From Methylibium sp. Root1272 (GTDB lineage Bacteria > Pseudomonadota > Gammaproteobacteria > Burkholderiales > Burkholderiaceae_C): a stretch of DNA of 64,000 bases. Each line of letters starts with the position of its first letter. Within the stretch, counting starts at the first letter, position 1. The stretch covers positions 1 to 64,000 of the forward strand of contig NZ_LMDY01000018.1 in NCBI RefSeq assembly GCF_001425905.1. The letters are read 5' to 3'. This document shows positions 34,648 through 45,039 of this stretch, one piece after another. The notes under the pieces are model-generated. The model ran no database searches. It worked only from the letters and a program-made list of their open reading frames with translations, and was not told where the DNA came from. Both the position numbers and the translations under genes were made by a program.

Positions 34648-34667
34648 GTTTTCGGGCTCCTGCGGGC

Positions 34668-36068
34668 TCAGTGGGCGGCGAAGGTCACGCGATCGGGCAC
34701 CGGCTTGAACGTGCCGAGCTGGCTCCACCACGGCATCAGCAGGAAGAAGCCGAAGTAGAACAGCGTGCCGATCTGCGATACCAGCGTGCCGATGTCGGTC
34801 GGGGCCTGGATGCCCAGGTAGCCGAGGACGAAGAAGAACAGCACGAACACGCCGTACACGATCTTGTGCCAGTCGGGGCGATAGCGGATCGACTTGACCG
34901 GGCTGTGGTCCAGCCACGGCAGGAAGAACAGGATCACGACCGCACCGCCCATCACGACCACGCCCCAGAACTTGGCATCGAAGGTCTTCAGCAGCACGAT
35001 GGCCACTGCGGCCACGACCAGCACCGCGATCTTCGCGACGCCGCCGAACTTGCCCTTGACGATCGCCAGCGTGGCGCCCACGCCGGTCAGCACCGCCAGC
35101 ACGTTGACCATCGTGTCGGTGGTCGCACGCAGCATCGAGTAGTACGGCGTGAAATACCAGACCGGGGCGATGTGCGCCGGAGTCTTCAGGGGATCGGCGG
35201 GAATGAAGTTGTTGTACTCGAGGAAGTAGCCGCCGAACTCCGGCGCGAAGAAGATGATCGCGCTGAAGATCATCAGGAACACGCTGACCCCCAGGATGTC
35301 GTGCACCGTGTAGTACGGATGGAAGGGGATACCGTCCATCGGCGTGCCGTTCGGCCACTTCTTCTGCTTGATCTCGACGCCGTCGGGGTTGTTCGAACCG
35401 ACCTCGTGCAGCGCGATGATGTGCGCGACCACCAGGCCCAGCAGCACCAGCGGGACCGCAATGACGTGGAAGCTGAAGAAGCGATTCAGCGTGGCATCGC
35501 TCACCACGTAGTCGCCACGGATCAGCAGCGCCAGGTCAGGACCGACGAACGGGACGGCGGCGAACAGGTTGACGATCACCTGCGCACCCCAGTAGCTCAT
35601 CTGGCCCCAGGGCAGCAGGTAGCCCATGAAGGCCTCGGCCATGAGGCACAGGAAGATCGCGCAGCCGAAGATCCACACCAGCTCGCGGGGCTTGCGGTAG
35701 CTGCCGTACATCAGCCCTCTGAACATGTGCAGATAGACCACGACGAAGAACGCCGAGGCTCCGGTGGAGTGCATGTAGCGCACCAGCCAGCCCCAGGGCA
35801 CGTCGCGCATGATGTACTCGACCGACGCGAACGCGAGGTTGGCATCGGGCTTGTAGTGCATCACCAGGAAGATGCCGGTGACGATCTGGATCACCAGCAC
35901 GAGCATCGCCAGCGAACCGAAGAAGTACCAGAAGTTGAAGTTCTTCGGGGCGTAGTACTCCGACAGGTGTTCCTTGTAGAGCTTGGTCGCCGGGAAGCGG
36001 TTGTCGACCCAGGTCATCAGCTTCTGGGCCACGGGCGCGTCGGCGGGAGCGGTCTTGAATTCGGCCAT
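34668..36068 (-). CDS. petB: Ubiquinol-cytochrome c reductase, cytochrome b
   Basis: This 466-residue membrane subunit carries both b hemes and the quinol sites. Typical segments are WYFFGSLAMLVLVIQIVTGI, MHSTGASAFFVVVYLHMFRG (first histidine of a heme pair), GYLLPWGQMSYWGAQV and FHVIAVPLVLLGLVVAHIIA, and the Qo motif PVWYF in place of PEWY. Replacement of Glu by Val in PEWY is common in some beta-proteobacteria but worth noting. The gene lies between petA and petC in one operon. Confidence 0.95.
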   Translation of the reverse strand: MAEFKTAPADAPVAQKLMTWVDNRFPATKLYKEHLSEYYAPKNFNFWYFFGSLAMLVLVIQIVTGIFLVMHYKPDANLAFASVEYIMRDVPWGWLVRYMHSTGASAFFVVVYLHMFRGLMYGSYRKPRELVWIFGCAIFLCLMAEAFMGYLLPWGQMSYWGAQVIVNLFAAVPFVGPDLALLIRGDYVVSDATLNRFFSFHVIAVPLVLLGLVVAHIIALHEVGSNNPDGVEIKQKKWPNGTPMDGIPFHPYYTVHDILGVSVFLMIFSAIIFFAPEFGGYFLEYNNFIPADPLKTPAHIAPVWYFTPYYSMLRATTDTMVNVLAVLTGVGATLAIVKGKFGGVAKIAVLVVAAVAIVLLKTFDAKFWGVVVMGGAVVILFFLPWLDHSPVKSIRYRPDWHKIVYGVFVLFFFVLGYLGIQAPTDIGTLVSQIGTLFYFGFFLLMPWWSQLGTFKPVPDRVTFAAH

Positions 36069-36084
36069 GGTGTCCTCGTGATGC

Positions 36085-36684
36085 TCAGGCCTTGGCCTCG
36101 CCGATCAGCAGCTTGCTATCGGTCAGGAAGGTGTAGGGGGGCACCTCGAGGTTGTCCGGCGCCGGCTTGTTCTTGAACACCCGCCCTGCCATGTCGAAGG
36201 TCGAGCCGTGGCAGGGGCACAGGAAGCCGCCCTGCCAGTCGTCCGGCAGCGAGGGCTGCGGGCCGGCCACCAGGCGGTCCGACGGCGAACAGCCCAGGTG
36301 TGAACAGATGCCGACGACCACCAGGATCTCCGGCTTGATCGAGCGCCATTCGTTGCGGGTGGTCTCCATCGGCGTGACCTCGGCCGGCTTGCGCTCGGAC
36401 TTCGGGTCGGCCACCAGCGCATCGGTCTTCTTCAGCGATTCGAGCTGCTCCGGCGTGCGGCGCAGGATCCAGACCGGCTTGCCGCGCCACTCCACCGTCA
36501 ACTTCTCGCCCGGTTTGAGGGCGCTGATGTCGGCCTCCACTGCTGCACCGGCCGCACGCGCGCGCTCCGACGGCTGGAAGGTGGAAACGAAGGGCACCGC
36601 GGTCGCGATGCCGCCGACGGCGCCGGCGCAGGACGAGGCGATCAGCCAGGTCCGCTTGCTGTGATCGACTTGCTGCTCACTCAT
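36085..36684 (-). CDS. petA: Ubiquinol-cytochrome c reductase, Rieske iron-sulfur subunit
   Basis: This 199-residue protein has an N-terminal twin-arginine-like segment KRTWLIASS, a membrane helix (about 13-32), and the Rieske cluster motifs CSHLGC and CPCHGSTFD. It takes electrons from quinol and is a usual Tat substrate. ATG 36684 is preferred to an upstream in-frame ATG because GGAATT precedes it and the N-terminus is normal. It is the first gene of petABC. Confidence 0.95.
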   Translation of the reverse strand: MSEQQVDHSKRTWLIASSCAGAVGGIATAVPFVSTFQPSERARAAGAAVEADISALKPGEKLTVEWRGKPVWILRRTPEQLESLKKTDALVADPKSERKPAEVTPMETTRNEWRSIKPEILVVVGICSHLGCSPSDRLVAGPQPSLPDDWQGGFLCPCHGSTFDMAGRVFKNKPAPDNLEVPPYTFLTDSKLLIGEAKA

Positions 36685-36723
36685 GGAATTCCTTGGGCTA
36701 GCGCTTTGATTCTGGAACAACCA

Positions 36724-36737
36724 TCGATTCTAATCGA
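36724..36737. promoter_or_regulatory. Small palindrome upstream of petA
   Basis: TCGATTCTAATCGA is a perfect inverted repeat. On the minus strand its centre supplies TAGAAT, a possible -10 hexamer about 40-45 bases before the petA start. No good -35 was seen. Confidence 0.3.
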
Positions 36738-36802
36738 CAGCGCGCACCGCGCCGAGGCCGACGCGGCGCCAGCCATTGCAGCAAGCTGCGCGCCAGCTCG
36801 GC

Positions 36803-36830
36803 TTGACTTGCCGCAAAGCTCGGGAATACT
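36803..36830 (+). promoter_or_regulatory. Candidate sigma-70 promoter of mscL
   Basis: TTGACT (36803-36808) and AATACT (36825-36830) are 16 bases apart and lie about 60 bases upstream of the mscL start. The match to TTGACA/TATAAT is fair. Confidence 0.45.
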
Positions 36831-36890
36831 CGCTCACGGTGGGCCCGGGCGCTCACGCCGACAAACCTTCAACATCCTCAGGGGCCGTGC

Positions 36891-37304
36891 ATGTCATTCT
36901 TCAGTGAATTCAAGGAGTTTGCCGTCAAGGGCAACGTGATCGATCTCGCGGTCGGCGTGATCATCGGTGGCGCCTTCGGCAAGATCGTCGACTCGATCGT
37001 CGGCGACCTGATCATGCCGATCGTCAGCAAGCTGTTCGGCGGCCTCGACTTCTCGAACTACTACGTCGGACTGGCGGGGCAGGCGGCCGGACTGCCGCTC
37101 GCGGAGGCCAAGAAGGCCGGCGCGGTGTTCGCCTATGGCAACTTCATCACGGTGGCGCTGAACTTCGCGATCCTCGCCTTCATCATTTTCCTGATGATCA
37201 AGCAGATCAACCGACTGAAGAAGGACGAACCGGCCGCACCGCCTGCGCCCCCCGCCGAGGACATCGTGCTGCTGCGCGAGATCCGCGACGCCCTGAAGAA
37301 GTGA
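36891..37304 (+). CDS. mscL: Large-conductance mechanosensitive channel
   Basis: This 137-residue inner-membrane channel opens under membrane tension and releases solutes in osmotic downshock. The first helix reads [20 protein letters not shown] and the second [20 protein letters not shown], with a cytoplasmic C-terminal helix ending [11 protein letters not shown]. Length and all landmarks are typical. It is divergent from petABC and probably monocistronic. Confidence 0.97.
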   Translation: MSFFSEFKEFAVKGNVIDLAVGVIIGGAFGKIVDSIVGDLIMPIVSKLFGGLDFSNYYVGLAGQAAGLPLAEAKKAGAVFAYGNFITVALNFAILAFIIFLMIKQINRLKKDEPAAPPAPPAEDIVLLREIRDALKK

Positions 37305-37320
37305 CCCGCCTGCGGGCGCG

Positions 37321-40026
37321 ATGCCGGTGCACCGGCCCGCCCGCCTCCTTGCCGACCCAGTGAACGCCGCACCCAACGTCCAGGCCGCCTTGAACGCGGC
37401 ATGCCTGCGCATCCAGGCCACCGTCACGGCCACCGCCGAACGTCTGGTGGAGACGCTCGCGCTGCAATCCTCGTCTTTCGCGAGCATCACGACACGCCAG
37501 CTGATGGCGAGCACGCAGTTCGACCTGCGCCGCAAGCTGCCCGACTTCAACCTGGTCTTCAGCGCGGGTCTGCGCGACCGCGTTCTCGAGGCCGCCGAGC
37601 CGCGCAGTTCGACCCGCTCGCTGGCCACCACCTCCTGGGAGTCGCTCAGCCTGGTCGGCGACGACGAGGTGGACGAGCGTGTCTCGGCCGAGCGCCTGAG
37701 CACGCAGATCGTGCACGAGTGCGAGTGGGAGATGCGCGAGCTGGACGGCTACATGGCCGCCCTGCTGCACAACGGCGAGCCCGATCCCGATCGCAACCCG
37801 CTGCGCCCCGAGATCGTCGGCCGCGCACTGCGCCGCGCGATCCACGCGGTGAACGACGATCCGGCCTCGCACCGGCTGCTCGCCACCGAGTTCGGCCGCT
37901 CGCTGGCCACCGCGATGCGCGCCTGCTACGCCGGCATCATCGCCGACCTTCAGGCACGCGGCGTCAGCCCGATCGGCCTGGCGCTGAAGACGGTGCAGGG
38001 ACCCGGCAACGACCTGCCGCGCGAGGCGCTGCGAGAGAGTTCCGGCTACCAGACTTCGGGTTTTCATGGCTCGGCCTTCCAGGCCTCGGCGCGCGACCTG
38101 GCCCAGGCCGAGCAGATGCTGCAGACGCTGTTCGGCATCGCCCTGCCCCAGGCGCTGCAAGCGGCCTCCGGGGCCGGCGGCCTGGGCCTGCCTTCCGGGT
38201 CGGGCGCACCGTCCGGTTACGGCGGTGGCCGATCGGGCGGCGGCAGCCACGGCGGCGGGCAGGGCACCTCCGGCAGCGGCTACGGTGGAGCGGGCAGCGG
38301 CTACGGTGCGCCCGGCAGCGGCTACGGTGGCTCGGGGCCGGGCCCGGGTGGCCGGTCGAACGGGTCGGGCGCCGCATCCGATCGTTCCTCGAGTCCGGCC
38401 TACAACAACGACGCGCAGATGCTCGACATCCTGCGCCGCCTGGTCGTCGTGAACGCCGCGGCTGGCGAGACCGCCGGACTCGGCACCGACTCGCGCGGCG
38501 GTCAGCCCGCCGGCAGTTCGCGCCCCGGACCTTTGTCCGGCGTCTCGGGGCCCTCCGGTATCACACCGCTGGCCGGCTTGATGGCGGTGAACGTGATCCG
38601 CCAGCACCGCGACGAGCTGATGCGGGCCTCGTCCGGCACGCTCGACCACATGGTGATCGACGTGGTCGGCGCGCTGTTCGACCAGGTGCTGTCGGACAGC
38701 AAGGTGCCGCCGCAGATGGCGCGCCAGATCGCACGGCTGCAGCTGCCGGTACTGCGCGCCGCCCTTAAGGACGTGGGATTCTTCAGCTCGCGGCGCCACC
38801 CGGTGCGGCGCTTCGTGAACCGCATCGCCTCGCTGGCCGCGGCCTACGAAGACCTCGACCAGGGCCCCGGCAAGGACTTCATCGAGCGCGTGCGCTCGCT
38901 GGTGCAGGAGATCGTCGAGGGCGACTTCGACCAGATGGATCTGTACGAGTCCAAGCTGCAGGCGATCGAGACGCTGGTCCAGGAACAGAGCGCCCGCGAC
39001 GTCGGCACGCACGCGACGGCCGCCACGCTGCTCGACAACAAGGAAACGCAGCTGCGCATCCAGCAGCGCTACATGCGCGAGCTCAAGTCGCACCTGGAGC
39101 CGGTCGCCCTGCCCGGCTTCGTGCGCGACTTCCTCGCCCAGGTGTGGAGCCAGGTGCAGGTGCAGGCTGCCGGCCCGTTCGGTTCGCCCGAGCTGGCGCA
39201 GCGCGCCAACCGCGCAGCGCGCGAGCTGGCGCTCAGCGTGCAGCCCAAGGGCGAGCCGCAGCTGCGCAAGCACTTCCTGATGGCGCTGCCGCAGCTGATG
39301 AAGGACCTCAACGAGGGCCTGGAGCTGATCCGCTGGCCGGAGCCCGCCAAGAAGGACTTCTTCGGCAAGTTGCTGCCCGAGCACGCCGCCTCGCTGAAGA
39401 CTGCGCCACCCACCGATTTCGAGCAGCGCCAGCTCAAGCACTACCTCGACCAGGTCGAGAAGGTCTCGATCCCCACGGCTGACGAGCTCGCGCCGAGCGC
39501 GCATGCCGAACTGCCGCCGCCGCAGGAACATGCCGCGCCGCTGACCTTCTCGGCCGAGGAGGCCGAGAAGATCGGCCTGGTCGACGAGAACGCAGTCGAC
39601 TGGGACGGCCAGGTGGACATCGACCTCGGCGAGGGCGGTCCGTCCGCCGAGGCGGAGGCCGGTGAGGTCGATGTGGTGCTGGAGGCCCTGGCGCCCGAGC
39701 CTGCGGAGCCGACGCACGGCCCGCAGCTGATCCACCACCTGCAGACCGGCATCGCCTACCGCATGCATGTCGAGGGACGCTGGCAGCGCGTACGCCTGAA
39801 CTGGATCAGCCCGGGCCGGGCCTTCTTCGTGTTCACGCACGGCAAGGCACACCAGAAGACGATCTCGATGACCTCGCGCATGCTCACCCGCATGTGCGAC
39901 ACCGAGCGCTTCCGCGCCTTCGAGCAGGCCGAGCTGATCGAGCGCGCGACGGCGCGTGCCCGCAAGCAGCTGGCACAGCTGGGCGCCGCCGCCCCGCGCA
40001 GCGCGGCGACCAGCAGCCGCCACTGA
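37321..40026 (+). CDS. DUF1631 family protein with glycine-rich insert
   Basis: This 901-residue cytoplasmic protein fits DUF1631, a family known mainly from beta- and gamma-proteobacteria with no proven function. The C-terminal part (GIAYRMHVEGRWQRVRLNWI, then FFVFTHGKAHQKTISMTSRM) resembles the PilZ-like end of the family, which may link it to cyclic-di-GMP signals. A low-complexity Gly/Ser/Tyr segment (about residues 295-345) interrupts the N-terminal half and contains three repeats of GSGYG. ATG 37321 has no strong ribosome site, and downstream GTG codons are possible starts. Confidence 0.78.
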   Translation: MPVHRPARLLADPVNAAPNVQAALNAACLRIQATVTATAERLVETLALQSSSFASITTRQLMASTQFDLRRKLPDFNLVFSAGLRDRVLEAAEPRSSTRSLATTSWESLSLVGDDEVDERVSAERLSTQIVHECEWEMRELDGYMAALLHNGEPDPDRNPLRPEIVGRALRRAIHAVNDDPASHRLLATEFGRSLATAMRACYAGIIADLQARGVSPIGLALKTVQGPGNDLPREALRESSGYQTSGFHGSAFQASARDLAQAEQMLQTLFGIALPQALQAASGAGGLGLPSGSGAPSGYGGGRSGGGSHGGGQGTSGSGYGGAGSGYGAPGSGYGGSGPGPGGRSNGSGAASDRSSSPAYNNDAQMLDILRRLVVVNAAAGETAGLGTDSRGGQPAGSSRPGPLSGVSGPSGITPLAGLMAVNVIRQHRDELMRASSGTLDHMVIDVVGALFDQVLSDSKVPPQMARQIARLQLPVLRAALKDVGFFSSRRHPVRRFVNRIASLAAAYEDLDQGPGKDFIERVRSLVQEIVEGDFDQMDLYESKLQAIETLVQEQSARDVGTHATAATLLDNKETQLRIQQRYMRELKSHLEPVALPGFVRDFLAQVWSQVQVQAAGPFGSPELAQRANRAARELALSVQPKGEPQLRKHFLMALPQLMKDLNEGLELIRWPEPAKKDFFGKLLPEHAASLKTAPPTDFEQRQLKHYLDQVEKVSIPTADELAPSAHAELPPPQEHAAPLTFSAEEAEKIGLVDENAVDWDGQVDIDLGEGGPSAEAEAGEVDVVLEALAPEPAEPTHGPQLIHHLQTGIAYRMHVEGRWQRVRLNWISPGRAFFVFTHGKAHQKTISMTSRMLTRMCDTERFRAFEQAELIERATARARKQLAQLGAAAPRSAATSSRH
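38272..38334 (+). repeat. 21-bp tandem repeat in DUF1631 gene
   Basis: Three copies of GGCAGCGGCTACGGT start at 38272, 38293 and 38314, a 21-bp period that keeps the reading frame and codes for GSGYG plus two variable residues. Copy number could vary between strains without frameshift. Confidence 0.85.
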
Positions 40027-40039
40027 GCCCGCCAGCGCG

Positions 40040-41053
40040 TCAGCCGGCCGCGAGTCGGCGCGCCATCTCGCCGGCGGCGATCAGGCTGGACGGATCGGCC
40101 CGGCCGCTGCCGGCCAGATCGAACGCGGTGCCGTGGTCGGGACTGGTGCGCACGAAGGGCAGGCCCAGCGTCACGTTGACGCCGCGCTCGACGCCCAGGT
40201 ACTTGACCGGAATCAGGCCCTGGTCGTGGTACATGGCCACGACGATGTCGAACTCGCCAGGGTGGTCGGACGTGTGGCGCGCGCGCATGAACACGGTGTC
40301 GGGCGCGAACGGGCCGCGCGCGTCGATGCCCTCGCGGCGCGCCGCCTCGACGGCCGGCGCGATGAGGCGCAGCTCCTCGTCGCCGAACAGGCCGCCCTCG
40401 CCCGCATGCGGATTGAGCCCCGCCACGGCGATGCGCGGGGCCACCTGGCCCCAGCGCTGCGCTGCGACGTGGGCGATGCGCAGCGTCTCGAGCACCGATG
40501 CGAGGCTCACCGCCTCGATCGCCCGGCGCAGCGAGACGTGGATGCTGACCAGCACGGTCTTGAGCTCGTCGTTCGCGAGCATCATGCGCACCGGCCCGGC
40601 GCCGGCCTCGGCCTGCAGCAGCTCGGTGTGACCCGGATAGGGCTCGCCGGCGGCGGCCAGCGACTCCTTGTGGATCGGCGCGGTGACGATCGCGGCCACC
40701 TCGCCGGCCTGCGCCAGCGCCACGGCGTGCCGGATGCAGGCGGCCGCGGCCACCCCCGCTATCGCGTCGATGCGGCCGAGAGGCAGCGCCGCCAACCCGG
40801 CCGGCAGCCCCGGCGGCACCAGCACCGGCAGGCAGCGCGGCGGCAGCGCGGCCACGTCGGCCGGGCGCTCGATCAGCGCCACCGGCAAGCCCGTGCGGTC
40901 CGGCGCCGACACGATGGCCGCGGCGCGCCGCAGCACGCCGACATCGCCGACCGCGAAACCGCCCGGCAACGCGCCGCGCAGGAAGGCCGACGCGATGATC
41001 TCCGGGCCGATGCCGCAGGCATCGCCCATCGTGATCGCCAGCGGCAGTCGCAT
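40040..41053 (-). CDS. pdxA: 4-hydroxythreonine-4-phosphate dehydrogenase
   Basis: This 337-residue enzyme acts in the deoxyxylulose-phosphate-dependent route to pyridoxal phosphate. It starts MRLPLAITMGDACGIGPEII, carries VTAPIHKESL and the metal-binding histidines in GHTELL, GLNPHAGEGG and MYHDQGLIPVKYL. Length is typical. It is convergent with the DUF1631 gene and follows a Nif3-like gene by 11 bases, so the two are probably co-transcribed. Confidence 0.94.
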   Translation of the reverse strand: MRLPLAITMGDACGIGPEIIASAFLRGALPGGFAVGDVGVLRRAAAIVSAPDRTGLPVALIERPADVAALPPRCLPVLVPPGLPAGLAALPLGRIDAIAGVAAAACIRHAVALAQAGEVAAIVTAPIHKESLAAAGEPYPGHTELLQAEAGAGPVRMMLANDELKTVLVSIHVSLRRAIEAVSLASVLETLRIAHVAAQRWGQVAPRIAVAGLNPHAGEGGLFGDEELRLIAPAVEAARREGIDARGPFAPDTVFMRARHTSDHPGEFDIVVAMYHDQGLIPVKYLGVERGVNVTLGLPFVRTSPDHGTAFDLAGSGRADPSSLIAAGEMARRLAAG

Positions 41054-41064
41054 GCGAGGGGGGC

Positions 41065-41814
41065 TCACGCCGGGTTGTCGATGTCGATGAACTCGTGCTC
41101 GAGGTCGAACAGCTGCGCCGCGTGGGCGCCGAGCGCGGGGGCACCGAAACGCTCGGTCGCGTGGTGGCCGCAGGCATAGAACGCCACGCCGGTCTCGCGC
41201 GCGATATGGGTCTGCGGCTCGGAGATCTCGCCGGTCAGGTAGGCATCGGCGCCAGCCGCGATCGCCGCCTCGAAGTAGCCCTGGGCACCGCCGGTGCACC
41301 AGGCGACGCGACGGATCGGCCGACCGTCGCCCTCGATCACCGTCGGCGCGCGGCCGAGCCGGAACTGCACCAGCGCCGACAGCGCCGCGCCGGTCAGCGG
41401 CTGCGGCGGCCGGCCGATGAAGCCGAGCTGCTGCTCGCCGAAGCGGGCCTCGCTGACGAACTTAAGCTTGGCGCCGAGCTGGGCGTTGTTGCCGTGCTCC
41501 GGATGGGCATCGAGCGGCAGGTGGTAGGCGAACAGGCTGATGTCATGGCCCAGCAGGGCCGCCACCCGCTTCTTCAGCCAGCCATTGAGCCGGCCGTCCT
41601 GTCCACGCCAGAACAGCCCGTGGTGCACCAGCACCGCATCGGCGCCGGCCGCTGCCGCGGCCTCGATAAAGGCCAGGCTCGCGGTGACGCCGGAAACGAG
41701 CTTGCGGATCTGCGGCTTGCCCTCGACCTGCAAACCGTTCGGCCCATAATCCTTGAACCGCTCGAGCTCGAGCAGCGTGGACAGGTAGTTTTCTAGCTCT
41801 TCACGGCTCGTCAA
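41065..41814 (-). CDS. Nif3-like dinuclear metal centre protein
   Basis: This protein of about 249 residues belongs to the Nif3/YbgI/DUF34 family, with two metal ions bound by conserved histidines seen in VLVHHGLFW, FAYHLPLDAHPEHGNN and FYACGHHATERFG. The family has been linked to GTP cyclohydrolase I type 2-like and metal-handling roles, but the reaction is not settled. TTG 41814 is chosen for length; ATG 41856 is in frame but would overlap the divergent protease start. Confidence 0.86.
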   Translation of the reverse strand: MTSREELENYLSTLLELERFKDYGPNGLQVEGKPQIRKLVSGVTASLAFIEAAAAAGADAVLVHHGLFWRGQDGRLNGWLKKRVAALLGHDISLFAYHLPLDAHPEHGNNAQLGAKLKFVSEARFGEQQLGFIGRPPQPLTGAALSALVQFRLGRAPTVIEGDGRPIRRVAWCTGGAQGYFEAAIAAGADAYLTGEISEPQTHIARETGVAFYACGHHATERFGAPALGAHAAQLFDLEHEFIDIDNPA

Positions 41815-41826
41815 TTCTTCTCTCCC

Positions 41827-42987
<1,161 letters not shown>

Positions 42988-42997
42988 CGCGGCGAGT

Positions 42998-43016
42998 GCG
43001 CGCCCACCGGGCGCGC
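42998..43016. terminator. Hairpin between convergent protease and tatC genes
   Basis: A perfect 8-bp stem GCGCGCCC/GGGCGCGC with a three-base loop lies in the 36-bp gap between two convergent genes. An outer 7-bp pair CGCGGCG/CGCCGCG (42988-42994, 43014-43020) gives an alternative stem. There is no T-run, so it may work as a weak or Rho-assisted two-way terminator. Confidence 0.5.
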
Positions 43017-43023
43017 CGCGGGT

Positions 43024-43812
43024 TCAGGCAGTGCTGTCCTCGGCCGCCGCATCGGGCGCCTGGGTGTGCTTGATGAACACCTGGGCGGCCCAGATGCCGA
43101 TCTCGTAGAGGATGCACATCGGGATCGCGAGCGCGAGCTGCGAGATCACGTCGGGCGGCGTGACGACCGCCGCGATGATGAACGCGACCACGATGAAGTA
43201 GGCCCGGAAGCCCTTCAATTTCTCGATCGACACGATGCCCATGCGCGCCAGCACCACCACCACCACCGGCACCTCGAAAGCCGCGCCGAAGGCGATGAAC
43301 ATGCTCAGCACGAAGCCGAGATAGGCCTCGATGTCCGGCGCCGCGGTGATGCTCTTCGGCGCGAAGCTCTGGATGAACTTGAACACCTGCCCGAACACGA
43401 AGAAGTAGCAGAACGCCACGCCCAGCAGGAACAGCAACGTGCTCGACACCACCAGCGGCAGCACCAGCTTCTTCTCGTGCATGTAGAGGCCCGGGGCGAC
43501 GAAGGCCCACACCTGGTACAGCACCACCGGCAGCGCGACCATGAAGGCCGCCATCAGCGTGATCTTCAGCGGCACCAGGAACGGCGAGATCACGTTGGTC
43601 GCGATCAGTGTCGTGCCCGCTGGCAGGTGCGCCACCAACGGTGCCGCCAGCAGGTCGTAGAGCATCGACGGGCCGGGCCAGAGCGCGAGCGCGCCGAAGC
43701 AGACGACGACCGCCAGCACTGCGCGGATCAGCCGGTCGCGCAGTTCGATCAGGTGGGCGACGAAAGGCTGCTCGCTGCCTTCGAGTTCGTCGCGGGATTC
43801 AGGGGCGCCCAC
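43024..43812 (-). CDS. tatC: Twin-arginine translocase subunit TatC
   Basis: This 262-residue inner-membrane protein has six helices and binds twin-arginine signals. Typical segments are EQPFVAHLIELRDRLIRAVL at the N-terminus, FVAPGLYMHEKKLVLPLVVS and YFIVVAFIIAAVVTPPDVIS. It follows tatB by three bases. With TatA and TatB it exports folded proteins such as the Rieske subunit. Confidence 0.96.
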   Translation of the reverse strand: MGAPESRDELEGSEQPFVAHLIELRDRLIRAVLAVVVCFGALALWPGPSMLYDLLAAPLVAHLPAGTTLIATNVISPFLVPLKITLMAAFMVALPVVLYQVWAFVAPGLYMHEKKLVLPLVVSSTLLFLLGVAFCYFFVFGQVFKFIQSFAPKSITAAPDIEAYLGFVLSMFIAFGAAFEVPVVVVVLARMGIVSIEKLKGFRAYFIVVAFIIAAVVTPPDVISQLALAIPMCILYEIGIWAAQVFIKHTQAPDAAAEDSTA

Positions 43813-43815
43813 GGA

Positions 43816-44331
43816 CTACAGCGGGCGCGGCGGCCGGAAGCGCGCCACGCGGGCGGCGCCCGATTGCGCCTTGGCCCGCACGCCATGCCGCTGCTTGTAC
43901 CACTGCGGCGTCGCACCCCGCTTGAGCCGCCAGTTCTTGCGCGGGTGCGTGTAGGCCGGCGGCGGCTCGCTCAAGGGCTCGCCGGCATGGTAGCTGTCGG
44001 TGGCACCGCCGCCGCTGCCGCCACTGCTGCTGCCGTCGGATGACGACAACGACTCCCAGGCCTGGTTCATCTCGCTGCTCGTCTTGTTCACTTCGCTGGA
44101 CACCGACTGCTCCACGTTGCGGGCGGCATCCTCGAAGTCGGTCTTCATCTTCTTGAGCTCTTCGAGCTCGATCGAGCGATTGACCTCGGCCTTGACATCG
44201 GCAACGTAGCGCTGGGCCTTGCCCATCAGGTGGCCGACCGTGCGCGCCACCTTCGGCAGGCGCTCGGGACCGATCACGATCAGCGCCACCGCGCCGATCA
44301 GGGCGATCTTGTCGAAGCCGAAGTCGATCAT
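43816..44331 (-). CDS. tatB: Twin-arginine translocase subunit TatB
   Basis: This 171-residue protein has one N-terminal helix ([20 protein letters not shown]) followed by [17 protein letters not shown], the amphipathic helix of TatB. A long charged tail with Ser/Gly linker and basic C-terminal end follows. It forms the receptor with TatC. It lies 20 bases after tatA. Confidence 0.93.
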   Translation of the reverse strand: MIDFGFDKIALIGAVALIVIGPERLPKVARTVGHLMGKAQRYVADVKAEVNRSIELEELKKMKTDFEDAARNVEQSVSSEVNKTSSEMNQAWESLSSSDGSSSGGSGGGATDSYHAGEPLSEPPPAYTHPRKNWRLKRGATPQWYKQRHGVRAKAQSGAARVARFRPPRPL

Positions 44332-44351
44332 GCGCGTGTCGCTCCGACCGC

Positions 44352-44585
44352 TCAGGACTTCTGCTTCGCCTCAACGTCGACCGTGTTCGAGTCGGCGCTC
44401 TTGTTCGCCGTGACCTGCTGCGTCGGATCAGCCGGCGCCGCGGTCGAGCCGTCGCGCACGCCGTCCTTGAAGCCCTTCACGGCCCCGCCGAGGTCGCTGC
44501 CCATGTTCTTGAGCTTCTTCGTGCCGAATACCAGCACCACGATCAACAGCACGATCAACCAGTGCCAAATGCTGAAGGAACCCAT
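44352..44585 (-). CDS. tatA: Twin-arginine translocase subunit TatA
   Basis: This 77-residue protein has the short TatA helix ([17 protein letters not shown]), the [14 protein letters not shown] hinge and amphipathic helix, and a polar tail. It polymerises to form the export pore. ATG 44585 follows GGAGAAC. It comes 82 bases after the hinT stop. Confidence 0.95.
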   Translation of the reverse strand: MGSFSIWHWLIVLLIVVLVFGTKKLKNMGSDLGGAVKGFKDGVRDGSTAAPADPTQQVTANKSADSNTVDVEAKQKS

Positions 44586-44667
44586 GTCGTTCTCCTGAAG
44601 ACCCAGTAAGGGCAGCCCCGGATTTTAGGCCAGCCCTGCATGACAGACCCGCGAAGCGGGCCGAGGT

Positions 44668-45018
44668 TCACCCCTTGGCCCAGGGGCGGGGGCCGCCGAT
44701 CACGTGCATGTGCAGGTGGTAGACCTCCTGCAGCCCGTCCTTGCCGGTGTTGATCAGCGTGCGAAATCCGTTGGTGACCCCCAGCTCACGCATCAGCTTC
44801 GGGGCCAGCGCCAGCATGCGGCCCATCAGCTCCTGGTCGCCGGGGCCGATGTCGGCCAGCGTCGCGATGTGGCGCTTGGGGATCACCAGCACGTGGACCG
44901 GCGCCCAGGGGTTGATGTCGTGGAAGGACAGCAGGTGCTCGTCCTCGTAGGCCTTGCGGGACGGGATCTGCCCCGCAATGATCTTGCAGAAGACGCAGTT
45001 CGGATCGTGGTCGCTCAT
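44668..45018 (-). CDS. hinT: HIT family protein HinT
   Basis: This 116-residue purine nucleotide-binding phosphoramidase has the histidine triad HLHMHVIGG near the C-terminus and the N-terminal motif CVFCKIIAGQIPS, where the cysteines can bind zinc. It hydrolyses AMP-lysine-type phosphoramidates. Its place between hisE and tatA is usual in beta-proteobacteria. Confidence 0.93.
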   Translation of the reverse strand: MSDHDPNCVFCKIIAGQIPSRKAYEDEHLLSFHDINPWAPVHVLVIPKRHIATLADIGPGDQELMGRMLALAPKLMRELGVTNGFRTLINTGKDGLQEVYHLHMHVIGGPRPWAKG

Positions 45019-45039
45019 GGGGGACAGGGCAGAAAGGGG

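Noticed and set aside
34668-36068. Damaged cytochrome b because the Qo motif reads PVWYF
   Set aside because: All other motifs and the length are normal, and variation at this position is known in bc1 complexes, so I see no sign of loss of function.
38221-38370. Possible CRISPR-like array in the Gly-rich repeat
   Set aside because: The units are only 15-21 bp, stay in frame within a gene and have no unique spacers.
37207-40023. Long minus-strand open frame (938 codons) opposite the DUF1631 gene
   Set aside because: Both frames are long, but the plus frame has normal amino acid composition and family features; the minus frame is Arg/Leu/Gln/His-biased without domains.
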